A stretch of 64,000 bases of DNA, taken from assembly GCF_965237655.1 (NCBI RefSeq), contig NZ_CBDEGB010000001.1, forward strand, positions 62,001-126,000. The letters are read 5' to 3'. This stretch comes from Poriferisodalis sp965237655 (GTDB lineage: Bacteria > Actinomycetota > Acidimicrobiia > Acidimicrobiales > Poriferisodalaceae). Shown here piece by piece: positions 1 to 7,390 of this stretch. Positions within the stretch are counted from its first letter, which is position 1. Every line of letters begins with the position of its first letter. Under the pieces are notes generated by a model. That model was not told the DNA's origin, did not search any database, and was given only the letters and a program-made list of their open reading frames with translations. Both the position numbers and the translations under genes were made by a program.

Positions 1-73
1 CGAGCATCACCGGTCGCGTCGATCCGAGCGGCACAGAGCGCTTGTCGGGTTGCGGGCGGGGTCTTCTGGTCTG

Positions 74-844
74 TCACGCGATGTCGTTGAAGTCGAAGCT
101 GCCGCGGAATTCTTGGAGCAGCCACTGGTGCTGGCCGTCGGCGATCACGTCGAGCATGCTGCGGCCTTCGTACGCTTCGGTGCTGCGCCGTGCCGCGATC
201 GGTTCTGTCCCGGTGCGCAGCCGGTAGTGCAGGATGTCTGCGATTTCCGCGAGAGAGCCGATGACATCGAGCCGCTCGGCTGGGGGTCCGGTCAGCAGCC
301 ACTCGTCCACGGTGTGGCGTCGCACGCCCGTCATCGCGGCGATGTCGCTGCTGGAGAGGTTCAGGATGGCCATGGCCCGCCGCAGCGGTGAGCTGTAGCG
401 GCGTTCGAGCTCGATGTGCTCGAGCGTTTTGTTCGTCCAGTCGAATCGGTGCGGGTCGATGCTGTCGCGCACCTTGACGCACTGCTGGGGGATGCCTGCG
501 ACGTAGCCGCGCAGCCGGTCGATGATGACCCGCACGCAGCCGATCCCGTCGACTGTGGGGGCCAGCCACAACACGGCGGCGACGTCGCGTCGCAGCAGGT
601 GCACCGCGAGCCGCGAGCTCTCGCCGAGGGCATGTTCGGCGCTTTCGAATTCGCCTTCGCCTGCGAGGGTGCGGATCGCTTCATCTGCGACTGCGCAGTA
701 GCGCCGCAGCGCGGCGAGGTCGCTGTGGCCGGTCACCCGGAGCATGAGGATGTCCAAAGCGGCGACGACATCAGGGACCTGTTGTGCGGCGAGGGCGGTG
801 GCGCTGTCCAGATCGCCGTCGAGCAAGTCCTCGACACGGGTCAT
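74..844 (-). CDS. DNA-binding protein with C-terminal HTH, antitoxin-like (MbcA/ParS/Xre-like)
   Basis: This 256-residue protein has a helical N-terminal two thirds that I do not recognise and a C-terminal part resembling a helix-turn-helix (about residues 165–200, containing SSDIAAMTGVRRHTVDEWL). A short tail follows (SMLDVIADGQHQWLLQEF) that recalls the toxin-binding end of MbcA/ParS/Xre-type antitoxins. The ATG at 844 overlaps the TGA of the 59-residue gene upstream as ATGA, which implies translational coupling and fixes the start; the open frame runs further upstream but only through that coupled gene. It is the last gene of an overlapping three-gene set downstream of a metallophosphoesterase. 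A regulator or antitoxin role is inferred from the HTH and the operon form. No RES or PIN toxin is adjacent, so pairing with the DUF6036-like gene is only a guess. Confidence 0.6.
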   Translation of the reverse strand: MTRVEDLLDGDLDSATALAAQQVPDVVAALDILMLRVTGHSDLAALRRYCAVADEAIRTLAGEGEFESAEHALGESSRLAVHLLRRDVAAVLWLAPTVDGIGCVRVIIDRLRGYVAGIPQQCVKVRDSIDPHRFDWTNKTLEHIELERRYSSPLRRAMAILNLSSSDIAAMTGVRRHTVDEWLLTGPPAERLDVIGSLAEIADILHYRLRTGTEPIAARRSTEAYEGRSMLDVIADGQHQWLLQEFRGSFDFNDIA

Positions 845-1020
845 GACGTCTCCTGGATGACTCTGCGTCGCGCAGTTGCGTGGACGCGTTCGGGAATCGC
901 TGTGATCGCCTCGGAGGCGGTCTCGCCGGACAGATCGGCATTTGGCTTGGTGTCGCCGATTCGGGCCGGGTAGCCGGTCAGCAGCGCCCCCGCTGTCCGC
1001 TCTTTGTGTTCTGCTGACAT
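841..1020 (-). CDS. Small hypothetical protein (59 aa)
   Basis: This is a short polar protein with no membrane segment and no family I recognise. The evidence that it is real is positional. Its ATG at 1020 overlaps the stop of the upstream gene as TGATG, an AAGGAG-like Shine–Dalgarno lies about 7 bases before the start, and its own stop overlaps the start of the HTH gene as ATGA. It is therefore translated as the middle member of a tightly coupled trio. A longer frame extends to about 2046 across the metallophosphoesterase but reads as arginine/proline-rich shadow. The function is unknown; a small bridging or antitoxin-like partner is possible. Confidence 0.5.
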   Translation of the reverse strand: MSAEHKERTAGALLTGYPARIGDTKPNADLSGETASEAITAIPERVHATARRRVIQETS

Positions 1021-1370
1021 CACGAGCTCCTTCTCGTCGGGCGTCGCATGCGGTCGAGGAATGCTCTGAGGCGTCCCGCGGGCCGGCGCCACATTCGGGG
1101 TGTCGGGTCGGGTCGGGGGTTGATCTGGTTGATCCAGTCCGGCGGCAAGTCGTGCTCGCGGGCGATGTCGGCTCCGATGGTGGCGAGCACTGCGTCGCCG
1201 CAGTCCGCTGCGGCGGCGTAGTCGACGGGGTCCTCGTCGGGGTCGAACACGAACGCCGCGACGATGCCGCTGGCGACATAGATCCGCAGGTTGATCTGCT
1301 CGGCGTCGAGCCGCTTGTCGAATGCGTCGAGCGCTGCTCGGGTGCGTGGGTCCAGAGGCGGCGTGGTCAT
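1020..1370 (-). CDS. DUF6036-like / nucleotidyltransferase-like small protein
   Basis: This 116-residue protein contains the segment LRIYVASGIVAAFVFDPDED followed by a helical stretch ending HDLPPDWIN. That layout resembles DUF6036 and AbiEii-like nucleotidyltransferase proteins, which have an early IYVxGG strand and a later LPxDWLN motif. The usual GG(S/A) is reduced to SG here and the canonical acidic pair is not clear, so activity is uncertain and the assignment is tentative. The ATG at 1370 has no strong ribosome-binding site. It lies 57 bases after the metallophosphoesterase and overlaps the following 59-residue gene by one base. Genes of this type often sit beside HTH antitoxin-like genes, which fits the downstream neighbour. 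Confidence 0.45.
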   Translation of the reverse strand: MTTPPLDPRTRAALDAFDKRLDAEQINLRIYVASGIVAAFVFDPDEDPVDYAAAADCGDAVLATIGADIAREHDLPPDWINQINPRPDPTPRMWRRPAGRLRAFLDRMRRPTRRSS

Positions 1371-1427
1371 GGCTGCAGCGTCGCGCCGGGGTGTGACATC
1401 GCCCCGGGGGCGGTCGTCTTGGGGTGA

Positions 1428-2288
1428 TCAGTTGGTGAAGGAGACGTGCAGCTCGGGTTCGGCGGTGAGCCACGCGATGTGGTCGCGGTGTCCGTCGTTG
1501 GCGAGCCCGACTGATTCGGTTGTGTCGCTGATCTGTTCGCGGTGGGAGCGGTGCCAGTGGCCGTGGATCACGTAGCGGGGCTGGGCGTGGTCGACGGCGT
1601 GGTCGAGCAGCAGACGCATCTGGTGCATCGCGTGCTGGGTTTCCCACGGGATGGCCCCCATGCCTCCTTTGATGCGGCGGACTTGTGCGGGGGCGTCGTG
1701 GGTGAATAGCACGTCGAGGGTTCCGTCGTGGTCGGTGTCGACGTTCGCGACGAATCGGTCGAGTTCGTGCGGGGTGAGGGTCTCCTGTGGCCATCGCCAT
1801 CGGTGCACTGAGCGGTCGCGTCGGTCGGGGGACACCGCTCCGCCGAGCGCTGCGCATCGCAGGCCTGCCCAAGCCCAGGTGCTTCCGCGCCATGCCCACC
1901 ACAGCGATCCGCCCAGATGCAGCGGCCGTCGCGTCGTGATCGCTTCTTGCGCGGCGGGTGTCTTCGCGTAGCGGCTGAGCGCGGGCCAGTCTTCGTGGTT
2001 GCCGTCGAGGACCACAACCGGGACGGGCGAGTCGTGGGCTTCCCACATGAACTCGGCTTCTTTGGAGCGGTGCTGGGCTCCGTGTCGGTCCGAGAGCCAG
2101 AAGTCGCCGACCTGCACGATCGCCGCGGCTTCGAGATCGACGGCCAGGTCGATCGCGGCGCTCAGATGTGTCTTGGTGCCGTGAACGTCGCCCACGACGA
2201 GCACCTGGCGAACCCTTTCAGATGAGAGGCCCGCGACGTCGTCCCAGTGGTGCTGGGTTGTGAACTCGTAGAGATCCCATTCGATCAT
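1428..2288 (-). CDS. Calcineurin-like metallophosphoesterase
   Basis: This 286-residue protein has the ordered metallophosphoesterase motifs: GDVHG (residues 33–37), GD in QVGDFW (about 61), GNHED (96–100), a later histidine in LFTHDAP, and GHWH near residue 250. These ligate a two-metal centre that hydrolyses phosphomonoesters or phosphodiesters, including nucleotides or nucleic-acid ends in some members; the substrate cannot be read from sequence. The ATG at 2288 is chosen because GGGGAG lies about 10 bases upstream and the protein begins just before the conserved core. The frame stays open further upstream, but that part is arginine-rich shadow. It is the first gene of a minus-strand set and is transcribed divergently from the LRV gene across 176 bases that must hold both promoters. 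Confidence 0.85.
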   Translation of the reverse strand: MIEWDLYEFTTQHHWDDVAGLSSERVRQVLVVGDVHGTKTHLSAAIDLAVDLEAAAIVQVGDFWLSDRHGAQHRSKEAEFMWEAHDSPVPVVVLDGNHEDWPALSRYAKTPAAQEAITTRRPLHLGGSLWWAWRGSTWAWAGLRCAALGGAVSPDRRDRSVHRWRWPQETLTPHELDRFVANVDTDHDGTLDVLFTHDAPAQVRRIKGGMGAIPWETQHAMHQMRLLLDHAVDHAQPRYVIHGHWHRSHREQISDTTESVGLANDGHRDHIAWLTAEPELHVSFTN

Positions 2289-2464
2289 GCGGCGTTCTCC
2301 CCGCAGCGCCGACGCAATGTGCGCCCGGGGCGCTTCGGTGCACGGCTGCGTGTCGCGGCTGTGTGGACAACGTAGACGCAGGACGCGAAATGAGCCGAAC
2401 GGATTTCGGTGTGCACGCTCACGGCGGCGGGTTCGTGTGACACCCCTTCGCGAGAGTCGCGGCC

Positions 2465-4105
2465 ATGTCAGCGACACAACAGCGAGAGCGTCAAGCGGTG
2501 GTGTGGCCTTCGGGCGATCTGTCCCGTCGGGTGGTCCTCGACGGCGTCGAGGTCACGCTGGTGCGCCGCGACGGCGTGTGGGGTGTGGTCGACGAGGACC
2601 TGCTGGTGTCGGAGTCGGCGCTGATGGGCACGCTGGGCCAGCCGACCGAGGCAGTGGGGCGTGCGCGGGGTGTGGTCGCGGCGTTGAACGCGGATCTGGT
2701 GCGCCCCGATCAGCTGAGCGGTCTGGTGCGCCGGCTGGCGTGGTTGTGGATCCGTCAGCCGTATGGGTATTGGCATTTGGGGTTCGATGAGCGCGAGGCG
2801 TTGGCGGTGGCGTGCGCGCATCTGGACAGCAACGCGGCGTGGGAGTTCGTGGCGTGGGTGCTCGCGAAGCGGCTGGAACCAGCGCTGTGGCGCACTGCGT
2901 GGCGTCCCCCGGGTTGGCACAACTGGACCGGGGAGGGCCGCTGGGAGTTCGATCTCGGTATTGATCGGCGTCTGGGCGCAGAATTCTTCGAGACCATGGC
3001 TGCTCATCGGGATCGGCGCTTCGGCGACGTGGCCACGGCGACCGATCCCGACGGGGACCCTGAGCGGCTCGGGGAGCTGGCCCGTGGCGGCGACTGGAGG
3101 CTGCAAGATCTGATCGCTGTCAATCCGGCTACTCCTGTGGACGCGCTCGAGGAGATGAGCCGCGGGCCTGCCCGCAGTTTCAACGACATGTGCCGTCGGT
3201 TGCGGGTGCTGTCGAACCCGTCGACGCCGGGATGGCTGATCGCCAAAGCAGCGGTCGCCCAGATCGACGGCTTCTACTCGCGGCAATCGTGGCGCGGGCA
3301 CAGCCCTGAGAGCATCCAGAGGATCTGCGCGACGGCTCATCCGCGTGCCCCCAAGGGGCTGCTGCGCGAACTGACATCTCACCCTGACCCGACGGTGCGC
3401 GCCGCGGTCGGCGGGTCCGCGAGGGCACCGCTGCGGGTGCTCGAAGCGCTCGCGCCGAGCCTCGATGTCGAGGTGCGCACTGCGGTCGCAGCGAACCGTG
3501 CGGTGCCTGCGGGGCTGCTCGGCCCGCTCGCGGCGGACTCTCACCGGTGGGTGCGCGCGGCTGCCGCAGCGAATCCCGGGGCGGCTCCGGCTGTGCTGGA
3601 GCGGCGCTGTTCTGACCGTGTCGCGGCGGTGCGGCGCCGGGCCGCCGCCAATCCGGCGACACCGCCGGGTGCGCTGCGAGAGCTGTGCGAGGACCCCGAC
3701 AGCGCAACAGCCGCTGCGGCAGCAGCGAACCCCGCTGTGGACCGCACAGACATGAGCCGCGTCGCCGAGCGTCTCGCCCACGACCGACGATGGCGTGCCC
3801 GCTGTGTCGCGGCAGCAATGGCAGAGACCCCCGCCGGGCTGCTGGAACGCCTCGCAGCGGACCCCCACCGTCAGGTCCGCGCCACGGCCGCGGGAAACCG
3901 TCGCACCCCTGCGGGGGCGCTAGCAGGGATCGCGGGGCGCGCCGAGGCCGACGCTGACCTCGGCACGCTTAGCGAGCTGCTCGACAACGACGCGCTGGAC
4001 GCGGAGCTGCGCACACAGGTCGCGGATGCATTCGTGACGGTGTGCGGACCGCCCCCCGAGATCTGCATGACCCCAGCGGACCGACGCCGATGGGCACAGC
4101 GATGA
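2465..4105 (+). CDS. Leucine-rich repeat variant (LRV/HEAT-like) repeat protein
   Basis: This 546-residue protein has an N-terminal part of unknown fold (about residues 1–270, tryptophan-rich around WIRQPYGYWHLGF). A long array follows of roughly 24-residue helical units with the signature AxxANPxxPxxxLxxLxxD, seen for example in AAAAANPGAAPAVLERRCSD and AAANPATPPGALRELCEDPD, from about 285 to 490. This is the LRV pattern, a right-handed alpha-solenoid used for protein or ligand binding. The ATG at 2465 is the first in frame. It heads a plus-strand set followed after 103 bases by a MoxR ATPase and a coupled VWA protein, so a scaffold or substrate-recognition role in that complex is inferred. 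No cysteine cluster like that of the Azotobacter LRV Fe–S protein is visible. Confidence 0.75.
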   Translation: MSATQQRERQAVVWPSGDLSRRVVLDGVEVTLVRRDGVWGVVDEDLLVSESALMGTLGQPTEAVGRARGVVAALNADLVRPDQLSGLVRRLAWLWIRQPYGYWHLGFDEREALAVACAHLDSNAAWEFVAWVLAKRLEPALWRTAWRPPGWHNWTGEGRWEFDLGIDRRLGAEFFETMAAHRDRRFGDVATATDPDGDPERLGELARGGDWRLQDLIAVNPATPVDALEEMSRGPARSFNDMCRRLRVLSNPSTPGWLIAKAAVAQIDGFYSRQSWRGHSPESIQRICATAHPRAPKGLLRELTSHPDPTVRAAVGGSARAPLRVLEALAPSLDVEVRTAVAANRAVPAGLLGPLAADSHRWVRAAAAANPGAAPAVLERRCSDRVAAVRRRAAANPATPPGALRELCEDPDSATAAAAAANPAVDRTDMSRVAERLAHDRRWRARCVAAAMAETPAGLLERLAADPHRQVRATAAGNRRTPAGALAGIAGRAEADADLGTLSELLDNDALDAELRTQVADAFVTVCGPPPEICMTPADRRRWAQR

Positions 4106-4208
4106 ACCCGCCCGGCACTGCGCCGACGAGGCGCGAGCCGATGCGTGTCACACCCCCCTGGCAGCGTTCGCGGCCTCCCGAAACGACCAAACAGGCAAGG
4201 AGCTCACG

Positions 4209-5345
4209 ATGAGCGAGACAACCCAGCGGCTCACCCTCGAAGCAATGCAAGTCCTGATCGCGTCACGCGTCCCGGTGCTGTTGTGGGGCGACCCTGGCAC
4301 CGGCAAGACCGTCACCGTGGAAGCGTTCGCCGCAGCCGCGGGCTGGGCGACCGAGACGGTGGTTGCGTCGCTGTATGACCCCACTGACATCGGCGGGCTG
4401 CCGGTGCGCACCCCCGCCGGGGTGATTCTCGAGCCCCCCGCATGGGCGCGACGCGTCGCCGAGCGCGACTCCGACACGCTGGTGTTCTTCGACGAGATCA
4501 ACACCGCCACCCCCGCCACCCAGAACGCACTGATGCGCGTCGTGCTCAGCGGCCGAGTCGGCGACATCGACCTCGGCGCCAAAGCCAGATTCGCCGCAGC
4601 AGCGAACCCACCGTCGCAGAACTCCGGGGCGTGGGATCTCTCCGCGCCGCTCGCGAACCGGTTCGCACACCTCAGGTGGCCATTGGGCGTCGATGAATGG
4701 GCAGCTGGGCACCTCGGCGGCTGGCCCGTCCCCGAGCCGCTCAAGATCGGCGACCCGGATCCCGGGCGGGTGTCGTTCCATCGGGCGATGCAGACCGCGT
4801 TCATGCGCCGCCGCAGCGAACTGCTGTGCGCCGTGCCCGACATCGCCGCAGTGTCCGATGACAGCGGCGAACAGGGATGGCCGTCGCCGCGCACCTGGGA
4901 GCGCACCGCCATCTGCCTCGCCGCAGCCGACACCGCCGGTACTAATCCCGACGTGCACGAACTCGTCGCCGAAGCGCTGCTGGGCACCGCCGCCGCGGCG
5001 GAATACCTGACATTCCTCGCGGAGCTCGACCTGCCCGACCCCGAAGCGCTCCTCGCCGAGCCCGCGTCGCTGCGACTGCCCGAACGCTCCGATCAGCAGC
5101 TCGCGTGCCTGCACGCCGTCGCCGCCGCGGTCAGCGAGCACAACACCCCCGCACGGTGGGCCAAAGGCTTCGAAGTGTGCGTCGCAGCAGCCCGACAGCA
5201 CGCACCCGACATCGCCATGACCGCAGCCCGCACCTTCGCCGCGATCCGTCCCCCCAAAGCACGCCTCCCCGAAGGCCACGAACTCCTCAACGACGTGTTC
5301 CTCGAACTCCTCGACCCCGACAACGACCCGGAGCCCGGCACATGA
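4209..5345 (+). CDS. MoxR-family AAA+ ATPase
   Basis: This 378-residue protein has Walker A GDPGTGKT (27–34), Walker B LVFFDEIN (91–98), the MoxR-type ATQNALMRVV helix and a sensor region AAANPP followed by LANRFAHLRW. MoxR proteins are ring-forming ATPases that work with VWA-domain partners as chaperone-like remodelling machines (RavA–ViaA, NorQ–NorD and CbbQ–CbbO are known pairs). An AAGGAGCTC Shine–Dalgarno precedes the ATG at 4209. The stop overlaps the start of the next gene as ATGA, so this ATPase and the VWA protein are almost certainly made together. The target of the complex is unknown; the LRV protein upstream is the obvious candidate adaptor. Confidence 0.9.
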   Translation: MSETTQRLTLEAMQVLIASRVPVLLWGDPGTGKTVTVEAFAAAAGWATETVVASLYDPTDIGGLPVRTPAGVILEPPAWARRVAERDSDTLVFFDEINTATPATQNALMRVVLSGRVGDIDLGAKARFAAAANPPSQNSGAWDLSAPLANRFAHLRWPLGVDEWAAGHLGGWPVPEPLKIGDPDPGRVSFHRAMQTAFMRRRSELLCAVPDIAAVSDDSGEQGWPSPRTWERTAICLAAADTAGTNPDVHELVAEALLGTAAAAEYLTFLAELDLPDPEALLAEPASLRLPERSDQQLACLHAVAAAVSEHNTPARWAKGFEVCVAAARQHAPDIAMTAARTFAAIRPPKARLPEGHELLNDVFLELLDPDNDPEPGT

Positions 5346-6637
5346 GCACACACCGCGACCACCACAATCCCGACGATTCGACAGCAGCCCAGCAGGCCGC
5401 GCTGCGGCGCATGCGCGCCGCCCGCTACTGGATCGCGTCGCACTGCCCGTATTACATGACCGCGCTGTTCCGCTGCCCGCTGCGCACCACCGGCCACATC
5501 GACACCGTCGCGATCGACACCAGCTGGCGCATCTGGGCCAACCCCGCCCACATCGGAACCCTCACCGTCGACCAGACCGCAGTCGAGCTCATGCACGTCC
5601 TCAACCACGCCCTGCGCGGCCACCACCAACGCGCCCGACGAGCCGTTGGCAACCCGCTGCACACCCGCGCATGGAACCTGGCCGCGGACTGCGAGATCAA
5701 CGACGACCTCATCGACGGCCTCCCCCACGACACTGCCGAACTGCCCCACCACTGGCCCGGGCCATGGGACATGCACTACCCCAACTCCCAGACCGCCGAG
5801 ACCTACTACCGCCAGATTCTCCACAGCGACCGCATCGACCCCGACAACGGCACCATCGAATGGGGCGACCCCAGAACCGGCGACATCCACCGCGTCGACG
5901 CCGACTGCGGCTCCGCAGCCACCGGAATCACCCCCTGGTGGGAACCCCCACCAGACACCGACACACCCACCAGCACCCAAGAACGCATGCTGCGCCGACG
6001 CGTCGCCCAAGCAGCCCTCGACCACGAACAAAACGACCCCGACACCGTCCCCGACAGCCTCCTGCGCTGGGCAACACAACACCTCCACCCCCAAATCGAC
6101 TGGCGCCGCACCCTGCTCGCCGCGCTGCGACGCGCCACCCACCAACGCGCAGGCGACGCCGACTACAGCTGGACCCGACCACCCAGACGACCCAACACCC
6201 ACACCGCGCACGGCGAGATCCTGCGGCCCGCCACCACCCGACCCATCCCCGACCTCGCCGTCATCATGGACACCTCAGGATCCATGAGCCCCGACGAGCA
6301 CCAACAAGCCGCAGCAGAAATCCACAACATCTGCACACAAGTCGTGCCCGGACACCACATCGACTACTACGCCTACGACACCCAGACCCAAGCCCACCAG
6401 CGCACCACCGGCACACGCAACCTGCCCCTGCACGGAGGCGGCGGCACCGACATGGAAACCGCCATCAACACCATCGCCCAAACCCGACCCACCGCCATCA
6501 TCGTGCTCACCGACGGACACACACCCTGGCCCGACCAACCCCCACCCGGAAACCCCACCACCATCGCCGCGCTCATCGGCACAGACGCCCCGATACGAGA
6601 CGTACCCGGCTGGATGCGCACCATCCACATCACCTGA
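5342..6637 (+). CDS. VWA-domain protein with DUF2201-like degenerate metallopeptidase domain
   Basis: This 431-residue protein has two domains. The N-terminal half resembles the DUF2201 metallopeptidase-like domain: ELMHVLNHALRGHHQRA (82–98) occupies the HExxH position but reads HVLNH, so the catalytic glutamate is replaced by valine, and it is followed by the family's AADCEINDDL. The C-terminal half is a VWA domain with an intact MIDAS start DTSGSM (about 308–313) and GGGGTDM later. The ATG at 5342 overlaps the MoxR stop, which settles the start against a longer arginine/proline-rich frame. The pairing with MoxR is typical. Loss of the zincin glutamate suggests this version binds rather than cleaves its substrate. 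Confidence 0.85.
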   Translation: MSTHRDHHNPDDSTAAQQAALRRMRAARYWIASHCPYYMTALFRCPLRTTGHIDTVAIDTSWRIWANPAHIGTLTVDQTAVELMHVLNHALRGHHQRARRAVGNPLHTRAWNLAADCEINDDLIDGLPHDTAELPHHWPGPWDMHYPNSQTAETYYRQILHSDRIDPDNGTIEWGDPRTGDIHRVDADCGSAATGITPWWEPPPDTDTPTSTQERMLRRRVAQAALDHEQNDPDTVPDSLLRWATQHLHPQIDWRRTLLAALRRATHQRAGDADYSWTRPPRRPNTHTAHGEILRPATTRPIPDLAVIMDTSGSMSPDEHQQAAAEIHNICTQVVPGHHIDYYAYDTQTQAHQRTTGTRNLPLHGGGGTDMETAINTIAQTRPTAIIVLTDGHTPWPDQPPPGNPTTIAALIGTDAPIRDVPGWMRTIHIT

Positions 6638-6664
6638 CCCGCAGCACGAGGAAGTTCGCTGAGG

Positions 6665-6686
6665 CTCCGAGCCAGCACTCTCGGAG
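6665..6686 (+). terminator. Hairpin after the LRV–MoxR–VWA set
   Basis: A 7-bp perfect stem (CTCCGAG / CTCGGAG) with an 8-base loop lies 27 bases after the VWA stop. There is no U-run, so it is at best a weak intrinsic or Rho-assisted terminator. Confidence 0.35.
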
Positions 6687-6708
6687 CGGGTGTGCTTAGG
6701 TGCCTCCG

Positions 6709-7014
6709 ATGCCGAGATCCAAGAAACCGCCGATGGTCCTCGTGACCCTCACGCCGGACCAGATCGACCGAGCCAAAGAAGCCAACGGGCGACGCAAGCA
6801 GATCACACACGCTCTGATCTGCGGCGACTACGGGCAGATGTTCGGAACCGAACGACAATGCCTCAAGTACTTCACCGCATGGAATTCGATCTTCCGACCG
6901 CTCTTCTCAAGAGTCCACAGGACAAAGAAGCACGACATCGAGAACTACACATCAACGGAGAATCTCGTGATACGCCTCATCAAAGCCGACGACCGCCGAT
7001 CAAGACGCGGCTAG
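6709..7014 (+). CDS. Hypothetical basic protein (101 aa)
   Basis: I do not recognise this protein. It is basic, with a lysine-rich start (MPRSKKPP), a plausible N-terminal helix TPDQIDRAKEANGRRKQI and no transmembrane segment. Its composition (varied hydrophobics, few long Arg/Pro runs) looks more like real coding than the overlapping frame. The ATG at 6709 has an AGG 8 bases upstream; a GTG at 6700 is an alternative. It follows the VWA gene by 71 bases on the same strand and could be a weakly coupled fourth member. Its lower GC matches the region just downstream rather than the VWA gene. Confidence 0.4.
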   Translation: MPRSKKPPMVLVTLTPDQIDRAKEANGRRKQITHALICGDYGQMFGTERQCLKYFTAWNSIFRPLFSRVHRTKKHDIENYTSTENLVIRLIKADDRRSRRG

Positions 7015-7326
7015 ACGCGATCTCCTTTGCGAGCAAGGCTTGCCGTTCGGGCAGTTCCGGGACGGTCGAAAACTGACCGTCCCAAGAGTGCGTCAAGCCG
7101 CCAGGCACCGAGCGACGACGCCACAATGGGCGTATCGGAGGTTCTCGTAGGGAACAGTTGCGCCAAAATCGAGGTTGGGAGGTGCTTCGCTAGCAACTGA
7201 TCCAAGCACGTGCCTCTCGGCCTGAATGCAGTGGGTCCTCACTAACCGAGTAAGCGAATCGGTCTCTGGTTCGTACCGTTCGCAAACCTCGGTCGAGATA
7301 CAATCGAGCCGGTGGCGAAGTATGCC
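7015..7326. other. Gene-free stretch, about 310 bases
   Basis: No convincing coding frame, RNA or palindrome is seen between the 101-residue hypothetical gene and the convergent 686-residue gene. Short frames here lack start signals and sensible composition. Confidence 0.4.
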
Positions 7327-7390
7327 GCTTGCTGCGGCGCTTCACGGCAGCAAGCAGCGCGCCCCGGTCAAGTTTGCTTCGCCAAACTTG
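7327..7390 (-). terminator. Double hairpin at the end of the 686-aa gene
   Basis: Two perfect stems lie in tandem. CAAGTTTG (7369–7376) pairs with CAAACTTG (7383–7390) and spans the stop codon of the minus-strand gene. GCTTGCTGC (7327–7335) pairs with GCAGCAAGC (7347–7355) just downstream. No T-tract follows, but two strong hairpins at the exact end of the gene suggest transcript termination or 3'-end protection. Confidence 0.5.

Noticed and set aside
841..2046. 401-codon minus frame
   Set aside because: Only its last 59 codons have coding signals; the rest is an Arg/Pro-rich shadow of the metallophosphoesterase and DUF6036-like genes.
6690..7076. Alternative frame overlapping the 101-residue hypothetical gene
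   Set aside because: It is richer in Arg/Pro/His and has a poorer start context than the chosen frame.
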